A stretch of DNA of 41,836 nucleotides from JAZDKP01 sp043802925 (lineage in GTDB: Bacteria > Fibrobacterota > OXYB2-FULL-49-7 > JAEUSG01): contig JAZDKP010000003.1 in NCBI GenBank assembly GCA_043802925.1, forward strand, positions 1 to 41,836, read 5' to 3'. The notes beneath the pieces are model-generated. The model ran no database searches. It was not told the DNA's origin and was given only the letters and a program-made list of their open reading frames with translations. This document shows positions 15,368 through 25,491 of the stretch, piece after piece (positions within the stretch are counted from its first letter, which is position 1; every line of letters starts with the position of its first letter). Both the position numbers and the translations under genes were made by a program.

Positions 15368-18300
15368 TTGACCACTCCTAGATATTGCATGGCCTGAATT
15401 TCACCGCCCGCAACGGGTTTAACCTGAATCTTTACCACCACCATGCCATTGCCCACCAGACGACCCGCTTCGTTGCGGCCGTCCCATTTAATTTCGTTGG
15501 GAACATTGCCTCCGATTCCGCCCGGATCGCCCCTCCGGATGCTCTTTGACCAAATCCGACCACCGGTCCGGCTGTAAATGCGGACCTCAATATCCGCATC
15601 CTGCCCCAGATAATACTGGAGGGTGGCCGGGGTACCGGTGGAGGAAAGCAGGAATGGACTCGGGAAAACCTTGAAGTTCTCGAAAGGAGCGCCCACCGAG
15701 TGATAGGCCATGACGGTATAGACGCTGAAATGGTCCGTAAAACCGCTCACTGAAGCGGAAGGTCTGCCGGAAGCGAGACGCCGGAGCCCCTTCTGCAATA
15801 AAGCGCTTCCGGTGTCCGTCGCCATATCGAGCAGCGAGACGACCGGTTCCCAGTGGAGACTATTTTCATTGAGCCTGAAAAGCGAAAGTGTACTGTCCGG
15901 AATTCGGACGCCGCGGAAGAGCCGATCGACATAGCCGTCCTGGTTGGTGTCATGGAACGCCATCTGCAGTCTGATCGGTTTAAGGAGTTGGGCCAAACTA
16001 TCGGGTTGATTTAGATAAAAAGAGCGGATGGAGAAGGCCCCCTCCCCCAGCGGGATCATATGGGGATCGCCCTCCGCGAAACGATTTGCGGTGATTGTCT
16101 TACCTTGGAGGACACGGAGCGTGGAATCCGCAACCTCCACATAAGGCGCAACCGCGCCCTGCACAGGGATACGGGTGATGGAAACACAGACCGGACGAAG
16201 CACCGTGCTGTCCGAAAAGACGATTCGGACATCGCGATCCGGAGAAAGGGCAATGCGGGCCGTGTCCGAAAGGGCGACAGGCGTTATCACGGTGAGTGAC
16301 GTCAGCAGCGGATGACCGGCCACCCCAGCGGAACCAAGCCAGAAACGCATCACGTTTGAAGTGTCCCCCGCCACCCAGCCGGTATCGACAAGGCTGAAGG
16401 GCAGCACACGCCAGAAATAGAGTCCGCTGAGGCGGAGCGAATCCGCCCCACTGAGCGCGGAAAGCAACGCCGTGGAAGTCGTGCCCGCTGCCGCAGGAAC
16501 CGGAACGCTGACCGCGGAGAGGAATGTGAATGCGGAGTCCGAGGAAATCTGCACTTCATAGTGCAACACCGTATCTTCCGCATCGCTGCTGTTCAGCCAG
16601 AGAAGCGGAGTGGCCGGAATGGCATACCCTCCGACAAAGGGCGAGACAGGCACAGGCGCCGTGGCCCTGTTATCAAGGGAGTCGTACCGGAACCGGCCGG
16701 GCCGCGAAAAATCGGAGAGCGCGGTCAGTTGATCCTGCGCCCGGACCCGCCAGTAGTAGAGGGAATCCGAAACAAGATGCTCTGGATACTGGCTGAAGGA
16801 ATCGATGCGAATGGAGGTGCCACGCCATCCATTCTTGACCAGTGCAAGCGCCGAGAAGGAAGTGTCACGACAAATTTCAATACGGTAGCTCAAGGTATCG
16901 CCCACATCCGGGTCCGAACCGCGCCATCCGAGCGTCTGGAATGGACGGCGGAAAAGAAGACTGCTGGAATCCGGCAGCAGGCTGTCCGGCGGATTCGGCC
17001 GGGTATTCGTCAAATTGAAAAAGAAGAGGCTGGCCGCTGAATAATCGGCTGCGGCACCATGCACATCGAGCGACCGGATCCGCCAGTAATAATAGACATC
17101 GTTCTTCAGTCTGTCAATGCCCTTCAGGTCCCGCAGCGGAATGGAAGTCCGGAGGATCAGGGTGTCTTTGAGCGTCGGAGAGGTGAAACCCGCCTGATCA
17201 TCAATGGTGATTTCATACCGGAGCGTGTCAAACGCACCCGCGTCCGCGTCGGAAGAGGGATTCCAGGAAAGCGTATCTTGAGGCCGCAGCCGGATACTGT
17301 CCAGCGGAAAAAGACCGATCACCAGCTCCGGCGGGGTGGAAACAAAACGGAAGCTCTTCTGGACCGACCAGGAGGAGTTGTTGTAATGATTGTCGCGCGA
17401 CCGGACCCGCCAGAAATAAACCCTGTGATCCTGGAGTTGCCGATAGTGTGTGACATCCTTCAGAACAAAGCCGGGCAGGGTGAGATCACCGAGGGTCGCG
17501 GTCATGGAAACGCTGTCCGCGGCCGTATCGATGGGAGAATCCTTGATCCAGACCTCATAATAAACCGGGTCGGTTTCTGGATCCGTTACCGCGCTCCAGG
17601 TCAGGTTGCCGGTGGGATAGACGATGACGGAGGAATCCGCAGGCACCAGATTCAGGGGGATTCCAGGTGCGGAATTTGTCAGGGAAAAAAAGATTTTCGC
17701 AGAAGCGGAGAAACCGCGGCTTTGGCCAGCACCATCACCGGCCGCCACCCGCCAGTAGAGATAGCGTTCACTCTGAAGACTGGCGTAATGGGGCAGCGAG
17801 GAGATCCGGACCTGCTGATCCGTGACCACCGTATCGCCGGAAACCAGAAGATCCGTGAAAAGGGAATCACGCGCGACCTGCACCAGATACCGTGTGGTGT
17901 CGCGGAACTCATCGGTGGAATCACAGTTCCAGCGCAAATATTCGCCCGGGAACACCAGCGTACCAAAGGTGGGGCGTAGCGCATAAGGGACTCCGGGAGT
18001 GTCGTTGACCCAATTCACAAAGAAACGGAGCGCGGGACTGTAAACCGAGGAGGCGTGATGGTTGTCCACCGCGGCCACACCCCAGTAGTAGAAACGGTCA
18101 TCGGCCAGGGTCCGGCCTGTCAGATTGCGTGCCGCAAGCGTATCGAGCAGATAGGCGGTGTCCGTGAGATTAATCACCCGGACAACGCTGTCACGCAGGA
18201 GAGAATCCGTGGAGATGACCAGTTTATAGGTGACGGTATTGCCCGGATCCGGGTCTTCAGCCCGATGCCACCGCAGCAGGGATGAACCGGAGATCACCTC

Positions 18301-21300
18301 GGAATCCGCAGGCGCCAGGACCCCCGGCGAAGGAGGAGCCTGGTTCACTTTGTTCAGAATGAAGATTCCGGGCGTGCTCCAACCGCTCGCTTTTCCGTGG
18401 TTGTCGAGCACCTGCACCCGCCAATGGAAGTTTCCGTTGTTGGTCAGGAGCGGATAGCCGCTCAGATACTCCATGATGCGGAAGGTATCGACGGAAGTAT
18501 CCGCGGAAAGCAGGATGGAGAAATCCACCTGGCTGCTTACTTGCGAGACATAATAAAGCGTATCATTGGGGCCTGCATCCGCGTCCATGGCTGCATTCCA
18601 TCCGATGGCTTCCGATGGGAAGAGGATGGTGTTGTCCGCAGGATAGGTGGCGGCAGGGAGCAGTGGCGCCGTGGAACGAAAGATGAACCGTTGGTTGCCT
18701 CCGCCTGCAATTCCGGAGAGCGCATGGCCCTGATCGTAACCGTAGATGCGCCAGAAATAGGAGGTCCCATCCTTGAAAAATGGATAGCCGTTGAGCCGGT
18801 TCAGACGCAGCCCGCCTAAACGGGTCGTGTCGGTGGAAACAATCGCGCTGAAATCGGAATTCGCGCTCACGACCACCACATAGGTGGTGGTATCGAAGGG
18901 ATCCGGATCCGGCAACAGGGTCCAGAGGAGAGAATCGACCGGGAAAAGCGTGCTCCCGGCCACGGGTTTAAGACCGGTGGGGGTGGGCGGAGGATTGTTC
19001 ACGCTGTTGAACCAGAAGGACTCCCCGCTGCTGCTGAAGGCGCTGGCCGCACCGTGATTATCAATGGCGGAAACCCGCCAGTAATACTGCACATTGTCCA
19101 TAAGGCTGCTGAAATTAACCACCTGATCGAGCCGGATGCTGTCCGCCGTGATGTTGATGGTGGTGCCCTGCGGACTGGAGAAATCCGCATTGTTGTCAAT
19201 CACGAGGATATAATGCAACGTATCCGGGGTCAGCCCGAGGGAGTCATTGTCAAAGGCGTTCCAGCGGAGAACCTGGGTAGGGCTCCGCGTGGAATTGGAG
19301 GCCGGTGAAAGCGCAAAAGGAACCGAAGGGGTATCGTTGACCCGGTTGAACGCGATGATATCGGTACCCGCAGTGTAACCACTGGAAAGACCATGGGGAT
19401 CGATCGCTTCCACCTGCCAGTAATAAAAACAATTGTCCCTGAGGCTGTCACTGTTCAACAGCTGTGAAAGCGCGATGGAAGTGCCGGGCCATGCGGTCCG
19501 GTAAGCCGTTACATGGCTGAACGAAGGATTCGGACTGAGCCGGATATCATAACGAAGCGTATCGCCCGGATCACTATCGCGCCGGGTCCAGGTGAGGGAA
19601 TCATTCACCCCCTGCTCCGTCAGAGCGACCGGTGAAAGCGGAAGCGGAAGGCTGGGAGGCTGGTTGGCCAGGTCGGTGAAAAAATGGAAAGTGGCGCTGG
19701 CCGCAGCGGTGTCCGGATAGCTGTCAATGGCCTTCACCCGCCACCAGTAAGCGGTATTGTCCAAAAGCCCGTCCCCTGCCAGCGTCTGATATTGCGCGGA
19801 AGCAAGCGCTCCCTGGGTAAAAACAATGTGCGAAAAATTCGACACATCCGAAACTTCAAGCTGATAGGTGAAGGAAACATCCACGGCGTCGCTGTCCGTG
19901 GCCGCGCTCCAGGTAAAGAGCGGCGTGAGCGCACTCCCCTCGCTCCCTCGGGCCGGAGTCAGCGCAGTCACCACATTGGGCGCATGGTTGCGCGTATTGA
20001 AAGACAAAGAACTTGTACAGGGCGTGGAATCAGGATAGCTGTCCTTGGCCCGCACCCGCCAGTAGTAGGTCCTGTGCCCCTCCAGATTGTCCCCTGCAAG
20101 CACCTGGTAAGAGGCGGACGTGAGACCGCTCTTACTGACCAGCGGGCTTGAAAAGTCGCTCTGGTCGTCGATTTCAAGGGAGTAAGAAAGCACAGAATCC
20201 ACCCGGTCCGCATCGGTGGCGGCCACCCAGCTCAGGAGCGGAGTCTGGGTCACGGTGCTTCCGCCGGCAGGCAAAGTCAGGACAAAGGCGGCGGGCGCAT
20301 GGTTTGCGGTCCGGAAGGCCATGGGATTTGAGCAAAGGGTCGATTCCGGGTAAGTGTCCACCACATAAACCCGCCAGAAGTAGCGTTCATGTCCTTTCAG
20401 TGTGTCACCAACAAGAACCTGATACTGCGTTGGGGTAAGACCGGCATGGCGCAACACCAGGGAGCCAAAGGCGCTGTCGCGGGAGATTTCAACCGTGTAG
20501 GTGAGGTTGCCGACATCTGCCGGATCCGGGTCAGAAGAGCTGTTCCAGGTGAGCAAAGGCGTCTGGCCATTCATGCTTTCAGCCGCGGGCGCGGTGAGGC
20601 TGAAAGCCGCGGGCGCGGTGTTCTGGGTCGTGAAACTCCAGCTCTGTGCACTGACCGTGGAATCCGGGTAGCTGTCCTTGGCATACACCCGCCAGTAATA
20701 CGTATGGTGGCCTATCAGGCCATCGCTTCCCTGAACGCGGTACTGTGAAGCGGAAAGCCCCTGTTTAATCAACTCCAGGCTTGAGAAATCCGCGTTGTCG
20801 TCCACTTGAAGGGTATAGGTGAGGCTGTCGCCCGCGTCCGGGTCGGTGCCGTCGGACCAATCAAGCAGCGGAGTCTGTCCCACGGAGGCGCCATTCGCAG
20901 GGGAAGAGAGAGAAACCGCATTGGGCGCTGTATTGTCTTTATTGAACCAAAAATAAGCGCTTCCGTCGGAATAACTTCCGGAAAGACCGTGGTTGTCGAT
21001 GGCAACGACTTTCCAGTAATACCTGGTATTGTCAAGCATGCTTCCATAATTGGAAAGGCTGGTCAGCAGAATACTGTCCACCGTAAGGTTTGACGTGGTT
21101 CCAATGGGGCTGGAGAAATCCGCGTTGTCATCTACAATCAGGGTATAGTGCAACGTATCCGGTGTGAGCCCCAGGGAATCGCCATCCGTGGCTCTCCAGC
21201 CAAGGTACTGGGTCGGACGGACTGCGGTTCCCATCAACGGCATCAGACCCGAGGGAATCGAAGGGGCGTCATTGGCCAGATTGACTGCGATGGAATCATT

Positions 21301-24300
21301 GCCCGCAGTGTAACCGCTCGAGACCCCATGCGGATCATGCGCTTCAATATGCCAGTAATAAACTTTGTCATCCGAGAGCGCGGCAAACCCATCCAGATCC
21401 TTAAGCGCGATCTTGTTTCCGATGAAGTTGCTTTTGGAAGCGGTATGAACAGCGAACGAGGGATCCGGACTCAGATGGATATTATAGGCCAGCGTATCAC
21501 CGGGATCAACATCATTTCGTGTCCAGCGAAGCGTGTCATTCGGCCCCACCTCACTGTTCGGCAACGGAGAAAGAGGCGTGGGAACCGTGGGCGCCTGGTT
21601 GGCCAGGTCGGTGAAGAAATGGAAGGGGACGCTGGCCGCAGCAGTGTCCGGATAGCTGTCAATGGCCTTCACCCGCCACCAGTAGGCGGTATTATCCAGA
21701 AGCCCGTCCCCTGCCAACGTCTGATATTGCGCAGAAGCAAGCGCTCCCTGGGTAAAAACAATGTGCGAAAAATTCGACACATCAGAAACTTCAAGCTGAT
21801 AGGTGAAGGAAACATCCACGGCATCGCTGTCCGTGGCCGCGCTCCAGGTAAAGAGCGGCGTGAGCGCATTCATCTCGCTCCCTCTGGCCGGAGTCAGCGC
21901 AGTCACCGCATTGGGCGCATGGTTGCGCGTATTGAAGGATAGAGAACCGGTGCAGAGCGTGGAATCAGGATAGCTATCCTTGGCCCACACCCGCCAGTAA
22001 TAGGTCCGGTGCCCTTCCAGATTGTCCGCGGAAAGCACCTGATAGGAAGAGGTCGTGACATTGCTCTTGCTGACCAACGGACTTGAAAAGTCGCTCTGGT
22101 CGTCGATTTCAAGGGAATACGTGAGCGCAGAATCCACCCGGTCCGCATCGGTGGCGGCCACCCAGCTCAGAAGCGGGGTCTGGTTTACGGTGCTTCCGCC
22201 GGCAGGCAAAGTCAGGGCAAACACGGCTGGCGCATGATTTGCGGTCCGGAAGGCCATGGGATTTGAGCAAAGGGTCGATTCCGGGTAAGTGTCCACCACA
22301 TAAACCCGCCAGAAGTAGCGTTCATGTCCTTTCAGTGTGTCACCAACAAGGACCTGATACTGCGTTGGGGTAAGACCGGCATGGCGCAACACCAGGGAGG
22401 GGAACGTGCTGTCGCGGGAAATTTCAACCGTGTAGGTGAGGTTGCCGACATCTGCCGGGTCCGGGTCGGAGGAACTGTTCCAGGTGAGCAAAGGCGTTTG
22501 GCCATTCATGCTTTCAGCAGCAGGCGCGGTGAGGCTGAAAGCCGCAGGGGTGCTGTTCTGGGTTACAAAGGTCCAGGTCTGCGCGCTGACCGTGGAATCC
22601 GGATAGCTGTCCTTGGCATATACCCGCCAATAATAGGTCTTATGACCGGTGAGTCCATCGCCGCTTTGCATCTGATACTGGGAAGAAGTGATTCCACTGT
22701 TAACGAACTCCGGACTGGAGAAGTCGTTGTTATCGTCCACTTGAAGGGTGTAGGTGAGGCTATCACCCGGATCCGGGTCGGTGCCATCGATCCAGTCGAG
22801 CAGCGGGGTCTGTCCCACGGAGGCGCCATTCGCAGGGGAAAAGAGAGAAACCGCGTTGGGCGCTGTATTCGTCTTATTGAAAAAGAAATTGTTGGTTCCG
22901 GAGGAATAGCTTCCGGAAAGAGCATGGTTATCGATGGCCACCCCCTTCCAGTAATACCGGGTGTTATCAAGCATGCTGGCGTAGTTGGTGAGCGCGGTCA
23001 GCGGGATGCTGTCAACGGAGATATTGAGCGTGGTTCCGATGGGACTGGAAAAATCCGCATTATCATCCACGACCAAGGTGTAGTGGAGGACATCCGGGGT
23101 CAGGCCGAGGGAATCGCCATCCTTCGCCTTCCAGCGGAGATACTGGTTCGGCCGGAGGGAATTGCCGTCCGCGGGAAGCAAAGAATAGGGAACCGTGGGA
23201 GCATCGTTGGTGAGATTCACGAAGATGGAATCGATGCCCGAAGTGAATCCGCTGGAGAGGCCGTGAGGATCGAGAGCCTCGATATGCCAATGATAGATAT
23301 TATCATCCTGAAGGCTTGCAAAACCATCCAGATCCTTGAGCGCAATCTGGGTGCCAATAAAATTGGTTTTGGAGGCCGCAATCGGAGAGAAGGCGCTGTT
23401 CAGACTGAGATGGATGTTGTAGACGAGGGTATCACCCGGATCCGCGTCGTTGCGGGTCCAGTAAAGCGTATCGTTTCCGCTTCGTTCTGTATTATTGGCC
23501 GGCAGTATGGGAAGCGAAAGCGTGGGCGATTCATTGAGCAGGTCCGTGAAGAAATGAAAGGATTGGACACAGAAAGTGGAATCCGGATAGCTGTCCTTGG
23601 CATACACCCGCCAGTAGTAGAGGGTATTGTCCTGCAGATTATCGGCTGGCACAACCTGATACTGGCTGGCTGAAAGACCTGTCTTCACAAAGACCGGAGA
23701 GGAGAAATCATTATGAGTGCTCACCACAAGCGTATAGGAGAAATTATCGCCGCTGGCGGTATTGTTGTCCGCGGCATCGCTCCAGTCGAACAAGGGGAGC
23801 AGGTCTGGAATTTCAGTACCATTGGCCGGAGAAGCCAGCGTCACAGCACTGGGGGATTCATTCAATTCCGTGGTAAGATAGGAAACCGAAGGGCTGTTCA
23901 GACCACTGCGTATCAGACCCACCCGATACTGCAGATAACGCTGATTCGGGGAAATGCCAGCCTTCCCCATCAAGGTCTGGCCTGTGGAAAGGGTGTCACA
24001 GGAGGACCAGGCCGTTGCACCCGTCATGCTCGCACTGGAAGAGGTACGCATCCTGATGTGGACATTGCCGCTGTTATACGAAGCACTGAAGGTCAGTTTG
24101 TAAGGTCCAGTGACACTGGTTCCCATGTCATAGATGGAGGAAACCACATTGGTGCTGTCGAAATACTGGGCAGCCCCATTATACCCCGCAGCAGGAGTGG
24201 AACTGCCGGAAAGGGAGCTGTAGTCAAGTCGAATCCGTCCGCTGCCGCCGTTTCCGCCATGACCGCCCCCATTCAACCCCTGAACCCCGAGCCCGCCGCT

Positions 24301-25491
24301 CGCTGTCACAAGACCCGTGCCAATGTTCATGTCGGAAGCCACTAGATAAATGCTGCCACCGGATCCGCCGCCCGCCCCCCATTGACCTTTGGTCGGATTA
24401 AAATACCCTGCTGTCCCATTCACACTGATAGCGCCTGTACTCTGGACCAAAAGGACCCGGGAAATACAATAAATCGCCCCGCCCCCTTTTCCGCCATGGG
24501 GCTGGCCGCTATTGGGATGCCCGCCGCCACCCCCACTACCAAGGTAGATCCGGGTAAGATCAGCGGAACCACACAATGTCCCGGGCTGGCCAATGCAAAT
24601 GCCTCCCTGGTTGTAGCCATCACCGGAAGTCCCGAGTGACCCATAACTGCCACCCGCGCCATTCACATAACACCCACCGCCGCTGCCATTGGGCAAAATG
24701 GCATTGGTCGCCGGATAGGCTGTGCTATAACCCCCAATGGGTGAGGTCAGGGTTCCTCCCACCCAGCTCTCTCCCTTATATCCGTCTGTTCCGCCCTGCA
24801 TACCCCCGTTGAATCCGCGGCCATCCGCCTCAATTTTTCCGCCATTAAGAACATTCAAACTATCCTGGACTCGAAAAACTACGATTCCTCCAACCGTATC
24901 GTTCCAGTTCAAGGGAATGATGCTTGCGCCATTCTGCACAGTGACACTGGTGTAATTCGGAACACGGACCACTTGGGTGACCGAAGAATACTGCTGATTG
25001 TAAGTGCCGGAATAGAAGGTGTTGACAAGTGCTGAATCAAGCGTCAGTGTGGTGGTACCGCCGCCGGACGTGATTTTCCGAAATTCATAAACACCGGCAT
25101 TTGAGGGGCCGCGCGCACTGATGGAATCCTGCGCCTGAATAATGAGGATTTCATCCCCGTTGCTGAACCCGGTCCCACTCTTCACCACAATGGAAGTAGC
25201 GCCTGCAGTGGTCGTTGCCGCCGTGATGTAGGTATAAGTGTTGACAACCGTATTGAGTGCGGAAACCGTGAGGGCACCGGAAGCGCCGGTACCGGTATTG
25301 TAGGCCCGCTTGAGTAGCAAATCGCCCACCGGAAAGGCGCCCTCTGCATGGCCGTCATCCGACTGATATTTTGTGGCATCGGACCAGGTATTCTGACCGG
25401 ATCCGCCGTCCCAGGTGGTCTGAGTCCATAACGGTCCGGCCGCATAGGTTGAAATATTCAGAATAGCGGTTATAAATAAGAGTTTAACCAA
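15364..25491 (-). CDS. Giant secreted surface protein with 23 FN3-like modules and FlgD-like C-terminus
   Basis: 3,375 residues. A short signal peptide (about 1-17) opens the protein. An N-terminal region with a Gly-rich segment (about 215-430) is followed from residue 545 by 23 consecutive FN3-like modules of about 104-113 residues, each with a D/N-x-P start, a T-P-L-L-x-W core and the YYWRVxAxDSYPDS-type strand. Six of them form a higher-order repeat. Then come a ZU5-like segment with a calcium-type loop DTNQDGYVD, and a C-terminal FlgD-like Ig domain (FENFKVFPSPF, EIKWDGRNEAGRLVGNGMVV, QYLGVVK) resembling C-terminal sorting domains of type IX substrates. Start codon is TTG; an in-frame TAA lies 9 bases upstream, so no longer form exists. 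Ribosome site is poor. Likely an adhesin or cell-surface fibre; function is inference. Confidence 0.85.
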   Translation of the reverse strand: MVKLLFITAILNISTYAAGPLWTQTTWDGGSGQNTWSDATKYQSDDGHAEGAFPVGDLLLKRAYNTGTGASGALTVSALNTVVNTYTYITAATTTAGATSIVVKSGTGFSNGDEILIIQAQDSISARGPSNAGVYEFRKITSGGGTTTLTLDSALVNTFYSGTYNQQYSSVTQVVRVPNYTSVTVQNGASIIPLNWNDTVGGIVVFRVQDSLNVLNGGKIEADGRGFNGGMQGGTDGYKGESWVGGTLTSPIGGYSTAYPATNAILPNGSGGGCYVNGAGGSYGSLGTSGDGYNQGGICIGQPGTLCGSADLTRIYLGSGGGGGHPNSGQPHGGKGGGAIYCISRVLLVQSTGAISVNGTAGYFNPTKGQWGAGGGSGGSIYLVASDMNIGTGLVTASGGLGVQGLNGGGHGGNGGSGRIRLDYSSLSGSSTPAAGYNGAAQYFDSTNVVSSIYDMGTSVTGPYKLTFSASYNSGNVHIRMRTSSSASMTGATAWSSCDTLSTGQTLMGKAGISPNQRYLQYRVGLIRSGLNSPSVSYLTTELNESPSAVTLASPANGTEIPDLLPLFDWSDAADNNTASGDNFSYTLVVSTHNDFSSPVFVKTGLSASQYQVVPADNLQDNTLYYWRVYAKDSYPDSTFCVQSFHFFTDLLNESPTLSLPILPANNTERSGNDTLYWTRNDADPGDTLVYNIHLSLNSAFSPIAASKTNFIGTQIALKDLDGFASLQDDNIYHWHIEALDPHGLSSGFTSGIDSIFVNLTNDAPTVPYSLLPADGNSLRPNQYLRWKAKDGDSLGLTPDVLHYTLVVDDNADFSSPIGTTLNISVDSIPLTALTNYASMLDNTRYYWKGVAIDNHALSGSYSSGTNNFFFNKTNTAPNAVSLFSPANGASVGQTPLLDWIDGTDPDPGDSLTYTLQVDDNNDFSSPEFVNSGITSSQYQMQSGDGLTGHKTYYWRVYAKDSYPDSTVSAQTWTFVTQNSTPAAFSLTAPAAESMNGQTPLLTWNSSSDPDPADVGNLTYTVEISRDSTFPSLVLRHAGLTPTQYQVLVGDTLKGHERYFWRVYVVDTYPESTLCSNPMAFRTANHAPAVFALTLPAGGSTVNQTPLLSWVAATDADRVDSALTYSLEIDDQSDFSSPLVSKSNVTTSSYQVLSADNLEGHRTYYWRVWAKDSYPDSTLCTGSLSFNTRNHAPNAVTALTPARGSEMNALTPLFTWSAATDSDAVDVSFTYQLEVSDVSNFSHIVFTQGALASAQYQTLAGDGLLDNTAYWWRVKAIDSYPDTAAASVPFHFFTDLANQAPTVPTPLSPLPNSEVGPNDTLRWTRNDVDPGDTLAYNIHLSPDPSFAVHTASKSNFIGNKIALKDLDGFAALSDDKVYYWHIEAHDPHGVSSGYTAGNDSIAVNLANDAPSIPSGLMPLMGTAVRPTQYLGWRATDGDSLGLTPDTLHYTLIVDDNADFSSPIGTTSNLTVDSILLTSLSNYGSMLDNTRYYWKVVAIDNHGLSGSYSDGSAYFWFNKDNTAPNAVSLSSPANGASVGQTPLLDWSDGTDPDAGDSLTYTLQVDDNADFSSLELIKQGLSASQYRVQGSDGLIGHHTYYWRVYAKDSYPDSTVSAQSWSFTTQNTAPAAFSLTAPAAESMNGQTPLLTWNSSSDPDPADVGNLTYTVEISRDSAFGSLVLRHAGLTPTQYQVLVGDTLKGHERYFWRVYVVDTYPESTLCSNPMAFRTANHAPAAFVLTLPAGGSTVTQTPLLSWVAATDADRVDSVLSYSLEIDDQSDFSSPLVSKSGLTSASYQVLAGDNLEGHRTYYWRVRAKDSYPDSTPCTSSLSFNTRNHAPNVVTALTPARGSEGSALTPLFTWSAATDSDAVDVSFTYQLEVSDVSNFSHIVFTQGALASAQYQTLAGDGLLDNTAYWWRVKAIDSYPDTAAASATFHFFTDLANQPPSLPLPLSPVALTEQGVNDSLTWTRRDSDPGDTLRYDIRLSPNPSFSHVTAYRTAWPGTSIALSQLLNSDSLRDNCFYYWQVEAIDPHGLSSGYTAGTDIIAFNRVNDTPSVPFALSPASNSTRSPTQVLRWNAFDNDSLGLTPDTLHYILVIDNNADFSSPQGTTINITADSIRLDQVVNFSSLMDNVQYYWRVSAIDNHGAASAFSSSGESFWFNSVNNPPPTPTGLKPVAGSTLFPVDSLLWTLLPDPDPFDTTTYVVVVSANSDFSAIVSTDTTRLGGLRLNRLNGYPFFKDGTSYFWRIYGYDQGHALSGIAGGGNQRFIFRSTAPLLPAATYPADNTILFPSEAIGWNAAMDADAGPNDTLYYVSQVSSQVDFSILLSADTSVDTFRIMEYLSGYPLLTNNGNFHWRVQVLDNHGKASGWSTPGIFILNKVNQAPPSPGVLAPADSEVISGSSLLRWHRAEDPDPGNTVTYKLVISTDSLLRDSVVRVINLTDTAYLLDTLAARNLTGRTLADDRFYYWGVAAVDNHHASSVYSPALRFFVNWVNDTPGVPYALRPTFGTLVFPGEYLRWNCDSTDEFRDTTRYLVQVARDSLFTDLLVSGDTVVTDQQVRISSLPHYASLQSERYLYWRVAAGDGAGQSRGFSASAKIFFSLTNSAPGIPLNLVPADSSVIVYPTGNLTWSAVTDPETDPVYYEVWIKDSPIDTAADSVSMTATLGDLTLPGFVLKDVTHYRQLQDHRVYFWRVRSRDNHYNNSSWSVQKSFRFVSTPPELVIGLFPLDSIRLRPQDTLSWNPSSDADAGAFDTLRYEITIDDQAGFTSPTLKDTLILRTSIPLRDLKGIDRLKNDVYYYWRIRSLDVHGAAADYSAASLFFFNLTNTRPNPPDSLLPDSSSLLFRRPFQTLGWRGSDPDVGDTLSYRIEICRDTSFSALALVKNGWRGTSIRIDSFSQYPEHLVSDSLYYWRVRAQDQLTALSDFSRPGRFRYDSLDNRATAPVPVSPFVGGYAIPATPLLWLNSSDAEDTVLHYEVQISSDSAFTFLSAVSVPVPAAAGTTSTALLSALSGADSLRLSGLYFWRVLPFSLVDTGWVAGDTSNVMRFWLGSAGVAGHPLLTSLTVITPVALSDTARIALSPDRDVRIVFSDSTVLRPVCVSITRIPVQGAVAPYVEVADSTLRVLQGKTITANRFAEGDPHMIPLGEGAFSIRSFYLNQPDSLAQLLKPIRLQMAFHDTNQDGYVDRLFRGVRIPDSTLSLFRLNENSLHWEPVVSLLDMATDTGSALLQKGLRRLASGRPSASVSGFTDHFSVYTVMAYHSVGAPFENFKVFPSPFLLSSTGTPATLQYYLGQDADIEVRIYSRTGGRIWSKSIRRGDPGGIGGNVPNEIKWDGRNEAGRLVGNGMVVVKIQVKPVAGGEIQAMQYLGVVK
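18997..19662 (-). repeat. Partial third copy of the higher-order repeat (two modules)
   Basis: Modules 14 and 15 continue the order of modules 2-3 and 8-9 (the 'DPGDTL...LSPNPSF' module followed by the 'DSLGLTPDTLHY' module), then the periodicity ends and unrelated module types begin at 18996. Confidence 0.75.
19663..21597 (-). repeat. Higher-order repeat unit, copy 2
   Basis: Modules 8-13, directly abutting copy 1. In the block 19663-20619 (modules 11-13) the protein differs from modules 5-7 at about 23 of 319 positions by my count, against much greater divergence in modules 8-9 versus 2-3. This indicates a recent duplication or gene conversion confined to half of the unit. Confidence 0.85.
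21598..23532 (-). repeat. Higher-order repeat unit, copy 1 (six modules, 1,935 bp)
   Basis: Modules 2-7 of the array. Landmarks recur at exactly 1,935 bp: for example ATCCAGATCC begins at 23326 and again at 21391, and AGCGCGAT at 21404 and 19469. 1,935 bp is 645 codons, so the frame is kept. The half nearest the C-terminus (21598-22554) is almost identical to 19663-20619. Confidence 0.85.

Larger units (their letters stand above)
16318..23859 (-). repeat. Array of 23 FN3-like modules within the giant gene
   Basis: About 2,510 codons of tandem modules averaging 109 residues, counted by aligning the W-x-V/W-R-V and D-x-P landmarks by eye. Modules 1-15 are closely related to each other; modules 16-23 are more diverged and more Leu/Arg-rich. 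The array occupies about three quarters of the protein. Confidence 0.85.

Noticed and set aside
16318..23859. CRISPR-like regular repeats
   Set aside because: The repeats are protein modules of about 300 bp with coding-frame periodicity, with no short repeat-spacer pattern.
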